From a virus: DNA of 64,000 bases. Under the pieces are notes generated by a model, which was given only the letters and a program-made list of their open reading frames with translations, searched no databases and was not told the origin of the DNA. Where the stretch lies: positions 1 through 64,000 of the IMG/VR virus record IMGVR_UViG_3300033143_002183; one strand, given 5' to 3'. Shown here in pieces: positions 22,419 through 31,726 of this stretch. The position numbers and the translations under genes are program-made. Each line of letters begins with the position of its first letter. Position 1 is the first letter of the stretch.

Positions 22419-22937
22419 ATGAGAAAATATATATTAAGTATACTTTTTAGTATACTACTAGTATTTCCACCATTTATACAAGCAGCTTCTCCAAAGATCA
22501 ATATGGATGCTATAGATACGCTTAATTATACTATTAATCGAATTCCTTATAAATCAGATCCTGATCGCTGGGGACAAAATGATTATTGGGCTACTCCATT
22601 AGAATTTTATGTGGGTGATGGTGGTGATTGTGAAGACTATGCTATTGCAAAATACTTTGCTTTAATAGAACAAGGTATTCCATATCAAAATTTATTACTC
22701 ACTGCAGGTGAATTGGATAGTGGTGGCCTGCATATGGTACTTCTTTTAACAACTGATCAGCCATATGTACTTGATAGTATGCATAATCATGTTATACCTT
22801 TAAGTGAGTTTACTGAATTCACTATAATGTATAGTTTTAATGAATCTGTATTAATTATTAATGATGATACTTATGATGTCAAACTTCTAACTAAGTGGCA
22901 AAACCTGTTATCTAAAATGAACTATAAGAATTTTTAA
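22419..22937 (+). CDS. secreted transglutaminase-like cysteine protease (LapG-like, BTLCP)
   Basis: An N-terminal signal peptide (hydrophobic residues about 3-20, AQ/A-type cleavage near 22) exports it. The BTLCP/LapG pattern is clear: DRWGQNDYWATPLEF, then GGDCEDYAIAKYFAL with catalytic C71, GLHMVLL with H105 and YVLDS with D119. In bacteria LapG is a periplasmic protease that clips the large adhesin LapA and releases cells from biofilms. A phage copy could free host cells or change the surface; that is inference. It lies between RNA ligase and RusA genes, four bases before the latter. Confidence 0.85.
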   Translation: MRKYILSILFSILLVFPPFIQAASPKINMDAIDTLNYTINRIPYKSDPDRWGQNDYWATPLEFYVGDGGDCEDYAIAKYFALIEQGIPYQNLLLTAGELDSGGLHMVLLLTTDQPYVLDSMHNHVIPLSEFTEFTIMYSFNESVLIINDDTYDVKLLTKWQNLLSKMNYKNF

Positions 22938-22940
22938 TCT

Positions 22941-23342
22941 ATGATATTACACTCCCCATTAAAAGTTTGGCGTGGTAAAACAAAGCCAACTAAAGCTAAG
23001 CAGTGGTTTATACTTAATCTAAATAATTATCGTAATGCTCATTTTTTGGTTCTAAACCGAACCAAGATTAATTATAAAGCTGCAATGGCAAACCAGATCC
23101 AACTACTACCGGTTATAAATTATCCAATTCATATTGAATATACTTTATATCCAGGCACTAAGCGTAAATGTGATGTAGGAAACATCATATCAGTTCATCA
23201 AAAGTATTTTGAAGACGCTCTTGTCGAGATGGGTCGTATTGAAGATGATGACTACACATTCGTACCTACTTATAGTGGTGCATTTGGTGGAGTTGATAAG
23301 GATAACCCTCGTGTAGAAATACACATAACCAAAAAGGAATAA
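22941..23342 (+). CDS. RusA-type Holliday junction resolvase
   Basis: 133 aa, standard RusA size. The acidic active-site residues lie in KRKCDVGNI and in the FEDALVEMGRIEDDDY segment, with a YPIHIEYTLYPG strand before them. It resolves branched DNA during recombination and before packaging. Confidence 0.85.
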   Translation: MILHSPLKVWRGKTKPTKAKQWFILNLNNYRNAHFLVLNRTKINYKAAMANQIQLLPVINYPIHIEYTLYPGTKRKCDVGNIISVHQKYFEDALVEMGRIEDDDYTFVPTYSGAFGGVDKDNPRVEIHITKKE

Positions 23343-23344
23343 CC

Positions 23345-23773
23345 GTGAGTATTAAACTCGAATTAGATGCAAATAGCATCAAACAAGCAATATCAAACCA
23401 TATTGCAGCACAAGGATTTAACTTAGAAGGCAAGAAAGTTGACGTTGCTTTAGTTAATGGCCGTGGTGGTAATGGTAACCGGGCTACAATAACTATCTCT
23501 GATAGTGATAACAAACCTCAGCCAGGTAAAGGTGTTTTACGTAAGGCTTCTGATAATACTGCTTCAGAAACTGTTGCAAAAGTTATAGCTGAAGTTCCTT
23601 CTGCTGTAGTAGAAGAAGAAATACTAGAAGAAGTGATTATATCAGATCTTGATCCTATTGTAGCTGCAGCAGAAGGAGCACTAAATTTAGATGCACCTGA
23701 ATCAGATGTTATGCAAGATATCTTCCCAAAAACTAACCCTTCAGATGTGAAGGCACCTGAATCATTATTCTAA
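23345..23773 (+). CDS. hypothetical acidic protein, 142 aa (GTG start)
   Basis: Starts with GTG two bases after the rusA stop. The N-terminal 60 residues form a small domain (LEGKKVDVALVNGRGGNGNRATITI) of a type common in phages. The C-terminal half is acidic and flexible and ends ESLF, similar to the tail of the SSB-like protein (KSLF). Function unknown. Confidence 0.65.
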   Translation: MSIKLELDANSIKQAISNHIAAQGFNLEGKKVDVALVNGRGGNGNRATITISDSDNKPQPGKGVLRKASDNTASETVAKVIAEVPSAVVEEEILEEVIISDLDPIVAAAEGALNLDAPESDVMQDIFPKTNPSDVKAPESLF

Positions 23774-23781
23774 GGTAAAAT

Positions 23782-23970
23782 ATGTTTAAAAAATTAAAAG
23801 CTTTATGGCAGGCTATTGTAGCAGTAATAGTAGTCGCTATCGTTATTGTACTACTAACTGTTGCTGTACCTGTATTTATAGGTCTTGTATCTATTGCACT
23901 TTTAGCAATGGTAGGGTATGTGACGTACCAGGTTAATAAAGATAACCAACCTGATACATCAGCAACTTAG
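23782..23970 (+). CDS. small membrane protein, 62 aa
   Basis: One or two transmembrane helices (residues about 9-48, AIVAVIVVAIVIVLLTVAVP then a second stretch), basic N-terminus, polar tail. Last gene of the plus-strand block; its stop overlaps that of the convergent virion RNA polymerase gene by four bases, with no space for a terminator. Confidence 0.65.
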   Translation: MFKKLKALWQAIVAVIVVAIVIVLLTVAVPVFIGLVSIALLAMVGYVTYQVNKDNQPDTSAT

Positions 23971-26900
23971 AGTACCACACTACCTAATTCTATTGCAGAA
24001 ACTTGCAATGCACTATCTGCTACACCTAAACCAGGTACTTGTAGTTTGCCCATGATACTAGTCCACAGTAAAGATGAATCATCAATACTTGCTAGATCGC
24101 CTACAGCATGCTCAAGAGCAAATAGTGCCATTGTATTAGCAGGATTCTCCTTTAACATACGGAAAATGATCTTCTGTATACGAAATAGAAACTTCGTAAA
24201 CATTAATACACCAATATCATTTAAGTACTGTAATTCTGGACTTGTAGGTATATCGTAGTTAATAAAAGTTTCAATTACATCTAACAAAGCTTTTTGCTTT
24301 TGTTGGATAACGAAATCTTTCTTAGCATCACCAGTTAACTTCTTCTTAAGTACTTGCTTATCAAGTTTACGCATATGGTGTTGATACAATACAAACCGTG
24401 CAACAAAGTCACTCTTCTGAGTAAACTCTAATAACTTTTGATACACTTGTGTATCTTTAGTCATATAAGCTTGCTTATACACTTCAGTAGCAAGTGAAGA
24501 AGACTTTTCTGCTGCTTCACCTCTTTCAGCAAACCTTCCTGTTACACCTTGTACAAATCCAGCAGCTTGGCTACGGTAACTAAAGTCTTCTGCATGTACT
24601 TCAATATCTTCAACGATTGATTGAAATACACCTTCCTCTACTAATTCACGAACTGGATTAGCTTGTATACTATCAGTATAACTCTCAATCTGCTTCGTAA
24701 GATTCTTACGTGCAATCGCAGATAATCCCTGACTAATATCTAATTTATGTTGTAGGACTGCTCTCTTACGTACTTCTTCTTGATACTTGTTTAATGCTGT
24801 GTATGCTAACGCACTGTCTTTTGCTATGTACTTAGGATTAACACCTCGAACCATAAGAATTACATTGTTACTGAATATGTTATCCCAAAGAACAACTCCA
24901 GATTTTATTACAATATTATCTTTGGCTACACCAACGAATTCCATAACAGCTCGTTCAGTGGCTTTACCTATATTACTTGCTCCAGGCAATACTTTATCTA
25001 ACTGATCAAATACTTTAATAGTATTACCGTATTCATCTCTTGCAAAAGGTACTTTAATATCAGTGAAGCTTAGCTTACGGTAACCAAAGATTAGATCTAT
25101 TAGTTCTTCACGAACTATTATCTCATCATTACCCCAAATTTCCAGCATATCTTGCTTCATAGCGCCAGGCATCATAGCAAAGATCTCTCTATAACGCTCA
25201 TTTGCTACTTTAGGCCCAATAGTAACGTAGGCACCTGGGTCTTTAGTATAATTCTTAGTATAATCATCTAAAGCCGTATTTAAAACCTGCTTATTAATAT
25301 CAGCTGATTTCACCTTATCATGGATGCTTGCTTGCATTCTACCCAGGATAATGTCAAATTTGTTACTTTTATCTAACAACCCATTTTTAGTAGCTTCAGT
25401 CATCATGTACCGGTAAGAAGTTATATTACCAGCATCATCCACAATAGGAACCAAGACATTATTCTTTGGGTCTTTCTTGCGTGGTGTAGAATTTTTAAAC
25501 TGATCTGCAATACCTGATGTCTGATTCTTAGCTATCTGGGTCATTTGAATTATACGATTTACATTAGATGGTTTAGTACCTTTTAACCGTAGTGCTTCCA
25601 TGATGTCTGTACCTTTACCAACCATATTAGTTAGTGAAGTAATTGACTTCATATAAATATTCTTAGAAGCATACCGGTTTACATATAAAGCCATACTGGT
25701 TTTATTACTATCCGTCTTGTCTTTTGTTAGTCCTTCTTCTCTTTTGAAGCCTAACTTATTCATTTCCTTTATTGTTTTTTCGTTGTCTTCTCCGATACGA
25801 ATCTCAATATTAGGGTTCGTTATCTCAGTCGTGTAGCCTTTAATGGCTTGCGACTTATTACCCTGGAAGAGTTGTTCTAATGACTCTTTCTTAAAGTTCT
25901 CGTGTGTTTCTAAAGTGTACAAGATCCCGTTTGCCGTTGGGTCACCCTTATACTCACGATCAATGACTGTAGCAGCCCGCAAATTGATTTCTTTATCTGT
26001 GTGTTGTATCGCACTCAGTGAAGCCAACTGGTCTATAAGAGCTTCTGCTTGGTTTAAATCACCCGTTGCAGCCACATCTAAATCTCTCATTTGAGCGATA
26101 TTATAAGCATTCAACATTGGCTTATCTTCAATAGAAGAACCAGTTGCCATAATCCCACCCAGGTTCAAAGCTTGACGAATGTAGTAATTACCATTACCAT
26201 CACCTTTAACCGCATTAAATTTACGTAATTGGGTCTGGATCTTATTCATCTCTGCAGTACGATAAGAAGCGCTTCTTAACAGCTTAGTTATCTCTCCTAA
26301 GGTGTACTTACCTTGAAGTACAGCTACATCTGTCTTAAGCAACGCTTGAGTGATAGAGTCGGCCTCTGCGTCTGTTAAGTCACCTATAAAGCTATCTTTA
26401 ACTGCTTTACTGATTAACTCAGCTATATGGCGACGTTCTTGATCCACGTACATCTTACTCATACGCAATAACGTGTGCCATTGTGAGTTATCTGCAGTTA
26501 TACCCTGTATCTCTTTAGCTAACTTAAGCAGGAAGTTCTGCTCTGTAACACGAAGTGCAGCTAAGACCTGCTTAATAGCGTGTAAGAAGGTCTTTCTACC
26601 TGTACTATTACGAAGTACAAAAGGTAGGTCTACAATAGACTTAATACTCTTTTCTAAGATATTACGATCAGTCTTTTGATCTAACCGCTTCTGGTATCTG
26701 TGAAGAGGAGCGTAAATTCGCTTATTAAGTAGTGCAATAGTTCGCTTATCAAGTGAACCAATAAACCCTAAACGCTCTCTGATAGACTCGTGGTAACGGC
26801 TGTTAGTCTCCACTAACTTATTAACCAGAATATCTAAAGCTTCATCTGCGCGTACATCATGTGTATTGTAGATTTTACCTTGTACGAAGTCCATAATAGC

Positions 26901-29900
26901 ATTGAATAACTCCTTCAATCGGTCCCACACTGAACCAGAAGTTAGATCGCGTGTAGGCGTAGCCGGAATCGCGGCTAACTTCTTACGTATCTGAGCATTA
27001 GTCATACCAAATGCAACAAACTCTTGTAAAGAGTCCTTACCTGAAAAGATGTAGTCATAACGCTTCTTAGCAGCTATATAGTCATCTACTTTAGACAGAG
27101 CAGTATGCTCAGGCATAAAGTCTTCTATAGTTATTACTTTCTTGACTTGTGAACGAAGCCTTTCAATTTGTGTACGATACACAAAATCTGTCTGTAAAGC
27201 GAAGTCTGTAATATGATGAACCATTTCATGAACAAACACTTCTTGTGTAGATAATTGAGAAGTATTCTCAACAACATTCGAGTGTCCCGCTTGAATTTGA
27301 ACAATACCATCAGTAATCTGTCCTAAAACTTCCTTACCTTTCTTGTTGACTCTCAACGATACCGGTGCAGCGTCCGCTTCACTAATTACCTTATTAACAA
27401 TACCACCAAGCACTTCTCGTAATTGAGTAGTATGTTCAGCTGAATCTTTAACATCACCCTGGTAGTGATCACTTAAGTATTCAAAGTTACTTAGCGTATT
27501 ATCAGCAGTTAATTGTGCTTCATACTCAGACTGGAATGTATTATAGTCAAACGCAGAGCTCTGTGAGCCTAGTGGGCGCTTCATACTATCACCCGCATCA
27601 TTTATTAACTTATCAAACTCTTTATCTAATAAAGCCTCTATCTCCTGCTCAGCAGACAATTCTTGCTCTACTTCCACAGGAATATCAGACGAACCAATCA
27701 TAGACATCTGGTTAGTTGCAGTTAATCGATTTTCAAAGAAATCTTTACGTTCTCGAGTTATATCAGTAACTAAGTCATTTTGTAGAGCCAGAGTTACGTC
27801 TAAAGTAGATGTACCTCTATCAATTGCATCCATATTAAAAGCATCAACAGCCTGTTCATATAACTTTGGATCACTATCCTTTAAATCTTTAAGTACCCGT
27901 AGTGTTGCCTTTTGTATCTCAGCTAAAATACTGTAGTCCTTATTAACATTAATAAATTGATTATTATATACTTCGGCACCAGGCACAGCTTCAGTAATAC
28001 TCTTGATTATAGCATCATGTACATTCATAAGATTACCGGTTGGAATAGTACCAACCATAGTAACAGCATCAATCATCTGTGTTGTAACAGCTGAGGGAGC
28101 CACACCAGGCTCTTTAAATACATCTAAACTAACTGTACTTGTACTTCTAGTCTTCTTCTTATCACTGGCTCTATTATTAATAGGTGTAGCAAATGTAACT
28201 TGCGTAGTATCTGTATAAGCATCATAGTCACGTACTTTAGTAGTACCCATGATAACTAATCTATCAGCAAGTTTAGTAGACATAGGAGAATCAATAGCAG
28301 GTAGCAAATGTCGTAATGACTTATATATTTCAGATTCTTCAGCTGGAGATAATTTAACTCGCCCATTATTAGCAAAACCAATATCTACTGCCATTTCACC
28401 TTGAGCAATAATATACTTCTTCTTCTCCGCCTTTTCTATAGCGCTATTATATGCAGCTTGATGTGCAAAGAACATGACTTTAAATCCATTGTTCACTGCA
28501 TCACCATACTTAGAAACTTCAGGTAATTGAGAAGATATAGCCCCACCAAGAGCTTTACCCATACTACGTCGCAGTGCTGTTAAAGCATTATCACGAGCCG
28601 TTTTAGGTAATACCCAGTCTTTACGATCCTTTATTTTAGGGTATGAGATGTTACCTTTTCTGTTAGATAACAATGACTGTAAATACCCTACATGTTTTTT
28701 AATCTTCTCTGCAGGCCGCTTCTTTGGATTACGTTTAACTTCTTCTATCTGGACCTGGATATCAGCATCATTACTTGCAGCCATCTTTAAGACTAATTCA
28801 TTAATCTCTGCTTGAGTTTCAGCAGCCATAAGCTTACTGTACCAGTTTTCCATAGCTTCATCAGCCAATGCTTTAGAAATACTATTAATACCAGCACTAT
28901 AGTTACTTGTCATTAAAGGAGTCTTGGATAACTTACGTCCAAACTTAGTTACATTACCTTCTTTATCAACCAAGTCTTCAAATAAATCTTGTAAGAAAGT
29001 CTGTACTTCATCAGGAAATTTTAAGTCGGCAATTTGCTTATTCCAAGATAAAGCCAATCGTTCATAAGAATCAATATTAGTAATGCCATTATACCAGTCA
29101 CCAAAGTGTAAAGTCTTACCATCAGAAAATACTCCACCAGATGCTAAAAGTGCATCTATATCCTTATCCAGCATAGACTGTAACAAAGTAATAATAACAC
29201 CATTAGTTATACCATCAGTCTCTAAACCAAGATTGGTATTAAACTCTTTTGTAATAACTCCATCAGTTACAGCATCTGTATAAGCAGCCAGTGCAATTAA
29301 GCCAGCCATGGAATGAGCCTTACCTTTACCCTTCTGAATAGCATTAGTTATAACACTACGACCAATTGCAGCCTCTTCTTCACTTTGTTTTGCATCAGAC
29401 TGTACGTATTTAATAGTGGCCACAGCTTCCATGATGTCATTATCTGCAAGCATAGAATTAAAATCAGCATCAGTAGCAACTAAGTCTTGCTTATCAATGT
29501 CATAACCAAATGACTGAGCGATAGCTACACGTAAAATTTGTAATTGTTTTGTACCACCTGGTTTAATAGTTACGTTCCAGGCTTTAGGACCTACAAGCCA
29601 ACGATGAATCTTACTTGATTGTACATTTAATCCATTACTCTTGATCATCATACGGAAGTTAGAGATAACAAACCAAGGGAAGTAAAATTTAGACTCTGGG
29701 CGTGGAGTAGCTGTCTTATGTTCTTGAGCCAAGCGAATATCACGTTCTATTGCGCGGTTCTTGCCTCTGGCGCCAATACGTTGTGTGACATGAAGACTAT
29801 CGATATCATTCTCAAAACCTTCAATCTCTTTCCAAGTATCCTCACCTATGAATGAAAATAACTCGTAGTTATTATCATAATTCACATAAGCAACGTCTTG

Positions 29901-31196
29901 TAATTGTTTAACCGCTTCTTGTTGTTTAGCTGGTATGGATCTACGCTTTCTATTAACCTTAGTAGGAACTTCTTCTATTTTAGTAAAGCTAACATTGTTA
30001 AGTGCTGTACCTAATTTGAATACATGGTTTATAACACCATCACTTGAAGATACAATATCTAATGCACGCTGAGCAATTGTAACCGGGGCGTTATTTTGAT
30101 CTGTACGCATACGAATAAATAGCGTAGGCTTCTTAGTCATAGTTTGAATTTGAGTAGTATCTTGAGTAGAGTACTCTCGTAAATCAGCAGAAGCCACTTC
30201 ATTTTCTACCAAAATACCCATATGGATCATAGCAGACACAGCAGAAATACCTAAACTCATCTGCATCTTTTTAACAGATGTATCACTAATACCTTTAGCA
30301 GCCTTCATTCCAAGCAAACTAAAGATCTCAGCACCAATTCGTTCATTTAATGCTGTACGAGCTGTACCTACATCTGCAAGTAAAGCTTTGGCACCATCAG
30401 GAACATACTCTGTTTCACTTAAACTAAGGATACTACGGATAGCTGCATCATCATTAAATATAGATTGCTCACCTTCAGTACCTAACCAATTAAGAGATGC
30501 CACAGACATCGCTGCCATAAAGTTCTCATTTAGATACTTAACACCCTCAGTAGTTTCTTGTACAAAGTAACCAGACAAATCACCATAAGCGCCTTTTGAA
30601 GGATCTTTAGGATCATAAGTACCTTCTAAATTAGATTTATAAAGAGAGGTATTCTTAATAAAGCTATTCATCTTCAGTAAGGTTTCTCCCATTACTTCAG
30701 AGAACTTACCCATGGATTTTAAACCATCTTCCTGTAAAGGGGTTAGTTTTGGTAATGCAGTAGGACGATACCCACCTACAAAGCGAGAAAAGAAGTTAAA
30801 AACACCAGACAGTACTGTTCCTTCCTTAGAAGAAGGGACTAAATAATCTTTTAAAGTAGTTTTGATAAACCCGGGACGCTTAACACCAATACCATTGGCT
30901 ACCAGGTCTTTAGCCAGTGAGCCTTCTGAGATGTTAGAATCAATGTATTCTTGTGCTTCTTTTAAGAAGGAAGTCTTAGGCACAATAATCTTAACTTCGT
31001 AGTCGAGATTTAACTCTTTACGTAATGTTTCGAGATTATGCTGTGTAGTCTGAGCCATAATACTCATGGCTTGAATGAATGCTTGTTTTTCAGAGAGCCC
31101 TTGATCTAATAACTGATCAAAGTTTTCTATTAGGGCAGCACCATCTACCTTACCTAATATTGAAGCGTTTTCGTAGATGCATGTCTTACTGCCCAT
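23967..31196 (-). CDS. giant virion-encapsidated RNA polymerase, N4 vRNAP-like, with zincin motif
   Basis: 2409 aa. The T7-like polymerase motifs sit with N4 vRNAP spacing: a T/DxxGR-like FRMMIKS...QSSKIHRW region (505-535), motif A ETDGITNG (D661), motif B R754, K758, Y766 (RKLSKTPLMTSNY) and motif C NVHDAI (D1061). N4 vRNAP is about 3500 aa with roughly 1000 residues ahead of the polymerase; here that part is missing and the polymerase is N-terminal. The long C-terminal half holds HEMVHH (1323-1328) and LQEF (E1392), a zincin-like metallopeptidase signature. N4 injects this enzyme to transcribe early genes. Confidence 0.88.
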   Translation of the reverse strand: MGSKTCIYENASILGKVDGAALIENFDQLLDQGLSEKQAFIQAMSIMAQTTQHNLETLRKELNLDYEVKIIVPKTSFLKEAQEYIDSNISEGSLAKDLVANGIGVKRPGFIKTTLKDYLVPSSKEGTVLSGVFNFFSRFVGGYRPTALPKLTPLQEDGLKSMGKFSEVMGETLLKMNSFIKNTSLYKSNLEGTYDPKDPSKGAYGDLSGYFVQETTEGVKYLNENFMAAMSVASLNWLGTEGEQSIFNDDAAIRSILSLSETEYVPDGAKALLADVGTARTALNERIGAEIFSLLGMKAAKGISDTSVKKMQMSLGISAVSAMIHMGILVENEVASADLREYSTQDTTQIQTMTKKPTLFIRMRTDQNNAPVTIAQRALDIVSSSDGVINHVFKLGTALNNVSFTKIEEVPTKVNRKRRSIPAKQQEAVKQLQDVAYVNYDNNYELFSFIGEDTWKEIEGFENDIDSLHVTQRIGARGKNRAIERDIRLAQEHKTATPRPESKFYFPWFVISNFRMMIKSNGLNVQSSKIHRWLVGPKAWNVTIKPGGTKQLQILRVAIAQSFGYDIDKQDLVATDADFNSMLADNDIMEAVATIKYVQSDAKQSEEEAAIGRSVITNAIQKGKGKAHSMAGLIALAAYTDAVTDGVITKEFNTNLGLETDGITNGVIITLLQSMLDKDIDALLASGGVFSDGKTLHFGDWYNGITNIDSYERLALSWNKQIADLKFPDEVQTFLQDLFEDLVDKEGNVTKFGRKLSKTPLMTSNYSAGINSISKALADEAMENWYSKLMAAETQAEINELVLKMAASNDADIQVQIEEVKRNPKKRPAEKIKKHVGYLQSLLSNRKGNISYPKIKDRKDWVLPKTARDNALTALRRSMGKALGGAISSQLPEVSKYGDAVNNGFKVMFFAHQAAYNSAIEKAEKKKYIIAQGEMAVDIGFANNGRVKLSPAEESEIYKSLRHLLPAIDSPMSTKLADRLVIMGTTKVRDYDAYTDTTQVTFATPINNRASDKKKTRSTSTVSLDVFKEPGVAPSAVTTQMIDAVTMVGTIPTGNLMNVHDAIIKSITEAVPGAEVYNNQFINVNKDYSILAEIQKATLRVLKDLKDSDPKLYEQAVDAFNMDAIDRGTSTLDVTLALQNDLVTDITRERKDFFENRLTATNQMSMIGSSDIPVEVEQELSAEQEIEALLDKEFDKLINDAGDSMKRPLGSQSSAFDYNTFQSEYEAQLTADNTLSNFEYLSDHYQGDVKDSAEHTTQLREVLGGIVNKVISEADAAPVSLRVNKKGKEVLGQITDGIVQIQAGHSNVVENTSQLSTQEVFVHEMVHHITDFALQTDFVYRTQIERLRSQVKKVITIEDFMPEHTALSKVDDYIAAKKRYDYIFSGKDSLQEFVAFGMTNAQIRKKLAAIPATPTRDLTSGSVWDRLKELFNAIMDFVQGKIYNTHDVRADEALDILVNKLVETNSRYHESIRERLGFIGSLDKRTIALLNKRIYAPLHRYQKRLDQKTDRNILEKSIKSIVDLPFVLRNSTGRKTFLHAIKQVLAALRVTEQNFLLKLAKEIQGITADNSQWHTLLRMSKMYVDQERRHIAELISKAVKDSFIGDLTDAEADSITQALLKTDVAVLQGKYTLGEITKLLRSASYRTAEMNKIQTQLRKFNAVKGDGNGNYYIRQALNLGGIMATGSSIEDKPMLNAYNIAQMRDLDVAATGDLNQAEALIDQLASLSAIQHTDKEINLRAATVIDREYKGDPTANGILYTLETHENFKKESLEQLFQGNKSQAIKGYTTEITNPNIEIRIGEDNEKTIKEMNKLGFKREEGLTKDKTDSNKTSMALYVNRYASKNIYMKSITSLTNMVGKGTDIMEALRLKGTKPSNVNRIIQMTQIAKNQTSGIADQFKNSTPRKKDPKNNVLVPIVDDAGNITSYRYMMTEATKNGLLDKSNKFDIILGRMQASIHDKVKSADINKQVLNTALDDYTKNYTKDPGAYVTIGPKVANERYREIFAMMPGAMKQDMLEIWGNDEIIVREELIDLIFGYRKLSFTDIKVPFARDEYGNTIKVFDQLDKVLPGASNIGKATERAVMEFVGVAKDNIVIKSGVVLWDNIFSNNVILMVRGVNPKYIAKDSALAYTALNKYQEEVRKRAVLQHKLDISQGLSAIARKNLTKQIESYTDSIQANPVRELVEEGVFQSIVEDIEVHAEDFSYRSQAAGFVQGVTGRFAERGEAAEKSSSLATEVYKQAYMTKDTQVYQKLLEFTQKSDFVARFVLYQHHMRKLDKQVLKKKLTGDAKKDFVIQQKQKALLDVIETFINYDIPTSPELQYLNDIGVLMFTKFLFRIQKIIFRMLKENPANTMALFALEHAVGDLASIDDSSLLWTSIMGKLQVPGLGVADSALQVSAIELGSVVL

Positions 31197-31218
31197 ATAT
31201 GTATTCCTTAATAAATTG

Positions 31219-31563
31219 TTATAACTGTCTTACTTGTATTAGTCGAGATCTTTCTACAATACGATCTGCTGTAGTCGTAATTGTAACCGTAACAATGTAA
31301 TTATCTAAATGTGTTCCCCCAGATAACCAAAAGGTTACTGAAGTATCTGTATCTGTGGCTTGAGCAGCAGGACGAGTAACACCATTATATTCTGTTATTC
31401 CATCATGGAGATTAATTCCAGAAGGTACAACAACAGAAACATCTGATATTAATTCACCTGCTTCTAAAAAATCTTCTTCACTACCTCCATTGGTAGTATT
31501 AGCAAAATCTGTCTTATAGTCCAAGATATCACTTGGATCTTTTGCTGGGTCTTCAGTATACAT
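31219..31563 (-). CDS. fibre-tail adaptor-like structural protein, 114 aa
   Basis: Start chosen at the ATG at 31563 because AAGGAG lies about 6 bases upstream; an earlier in-frame start at 31584 is less likely. The motif FWLSGGTHLDNYIVTVTITT followed by RIVERS is typical of small beta-sandwich phage proteins called fibre-tail adaptors. It lies between a fibre gene and the virion RNA polymerase gene. Confidence 0.65.
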   Translation of the reverse strand: MYTEDPAKDPSDILDYKTDFANTTNGGSEEDFLEAGELISDVSVVVPSGINLHDGITEYNGVTRPAAQATDTDTSVTFWLSGGTHLDNYIVTVTITTTADRIVERSRLIQVRQL

Positions 31564-31573
31564 TATATACTCC

Positions 31574-31726
31574 TTATAAACCAATTATTTGGATACGTAA
31601 TTCTTTAGCTATAACTTGAATACGCTCAATAGCTGCAGTAAATACTATAACTCCAGTCTGCCATGCAGAGGAAGCCCAGCTACTATTAGCATAGGCTCCA
31701 TCTGCCCAACCGTCCCCAATGGACAT
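31574..31726 (-). CDS. hypothetical small virion-region protein, 50 aa
   Basis: ATG at 31726 overlaps the stop of the upstream fibre gene (TAATG); the stop lies in the ribosome-site region of the next gene. The sequence (MSIGDGWADGAYANSSWAS, then VIVFTAAIERIQVIAKEL) is translatable and helical, and the overlap on both sides supports a real gene. Confidence 0.6.
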   Translation of the reverse strand: MSIGDGWADGAYANSSWASSAWQTGVIVFTAAIERIQVIAKELRIQIIGL

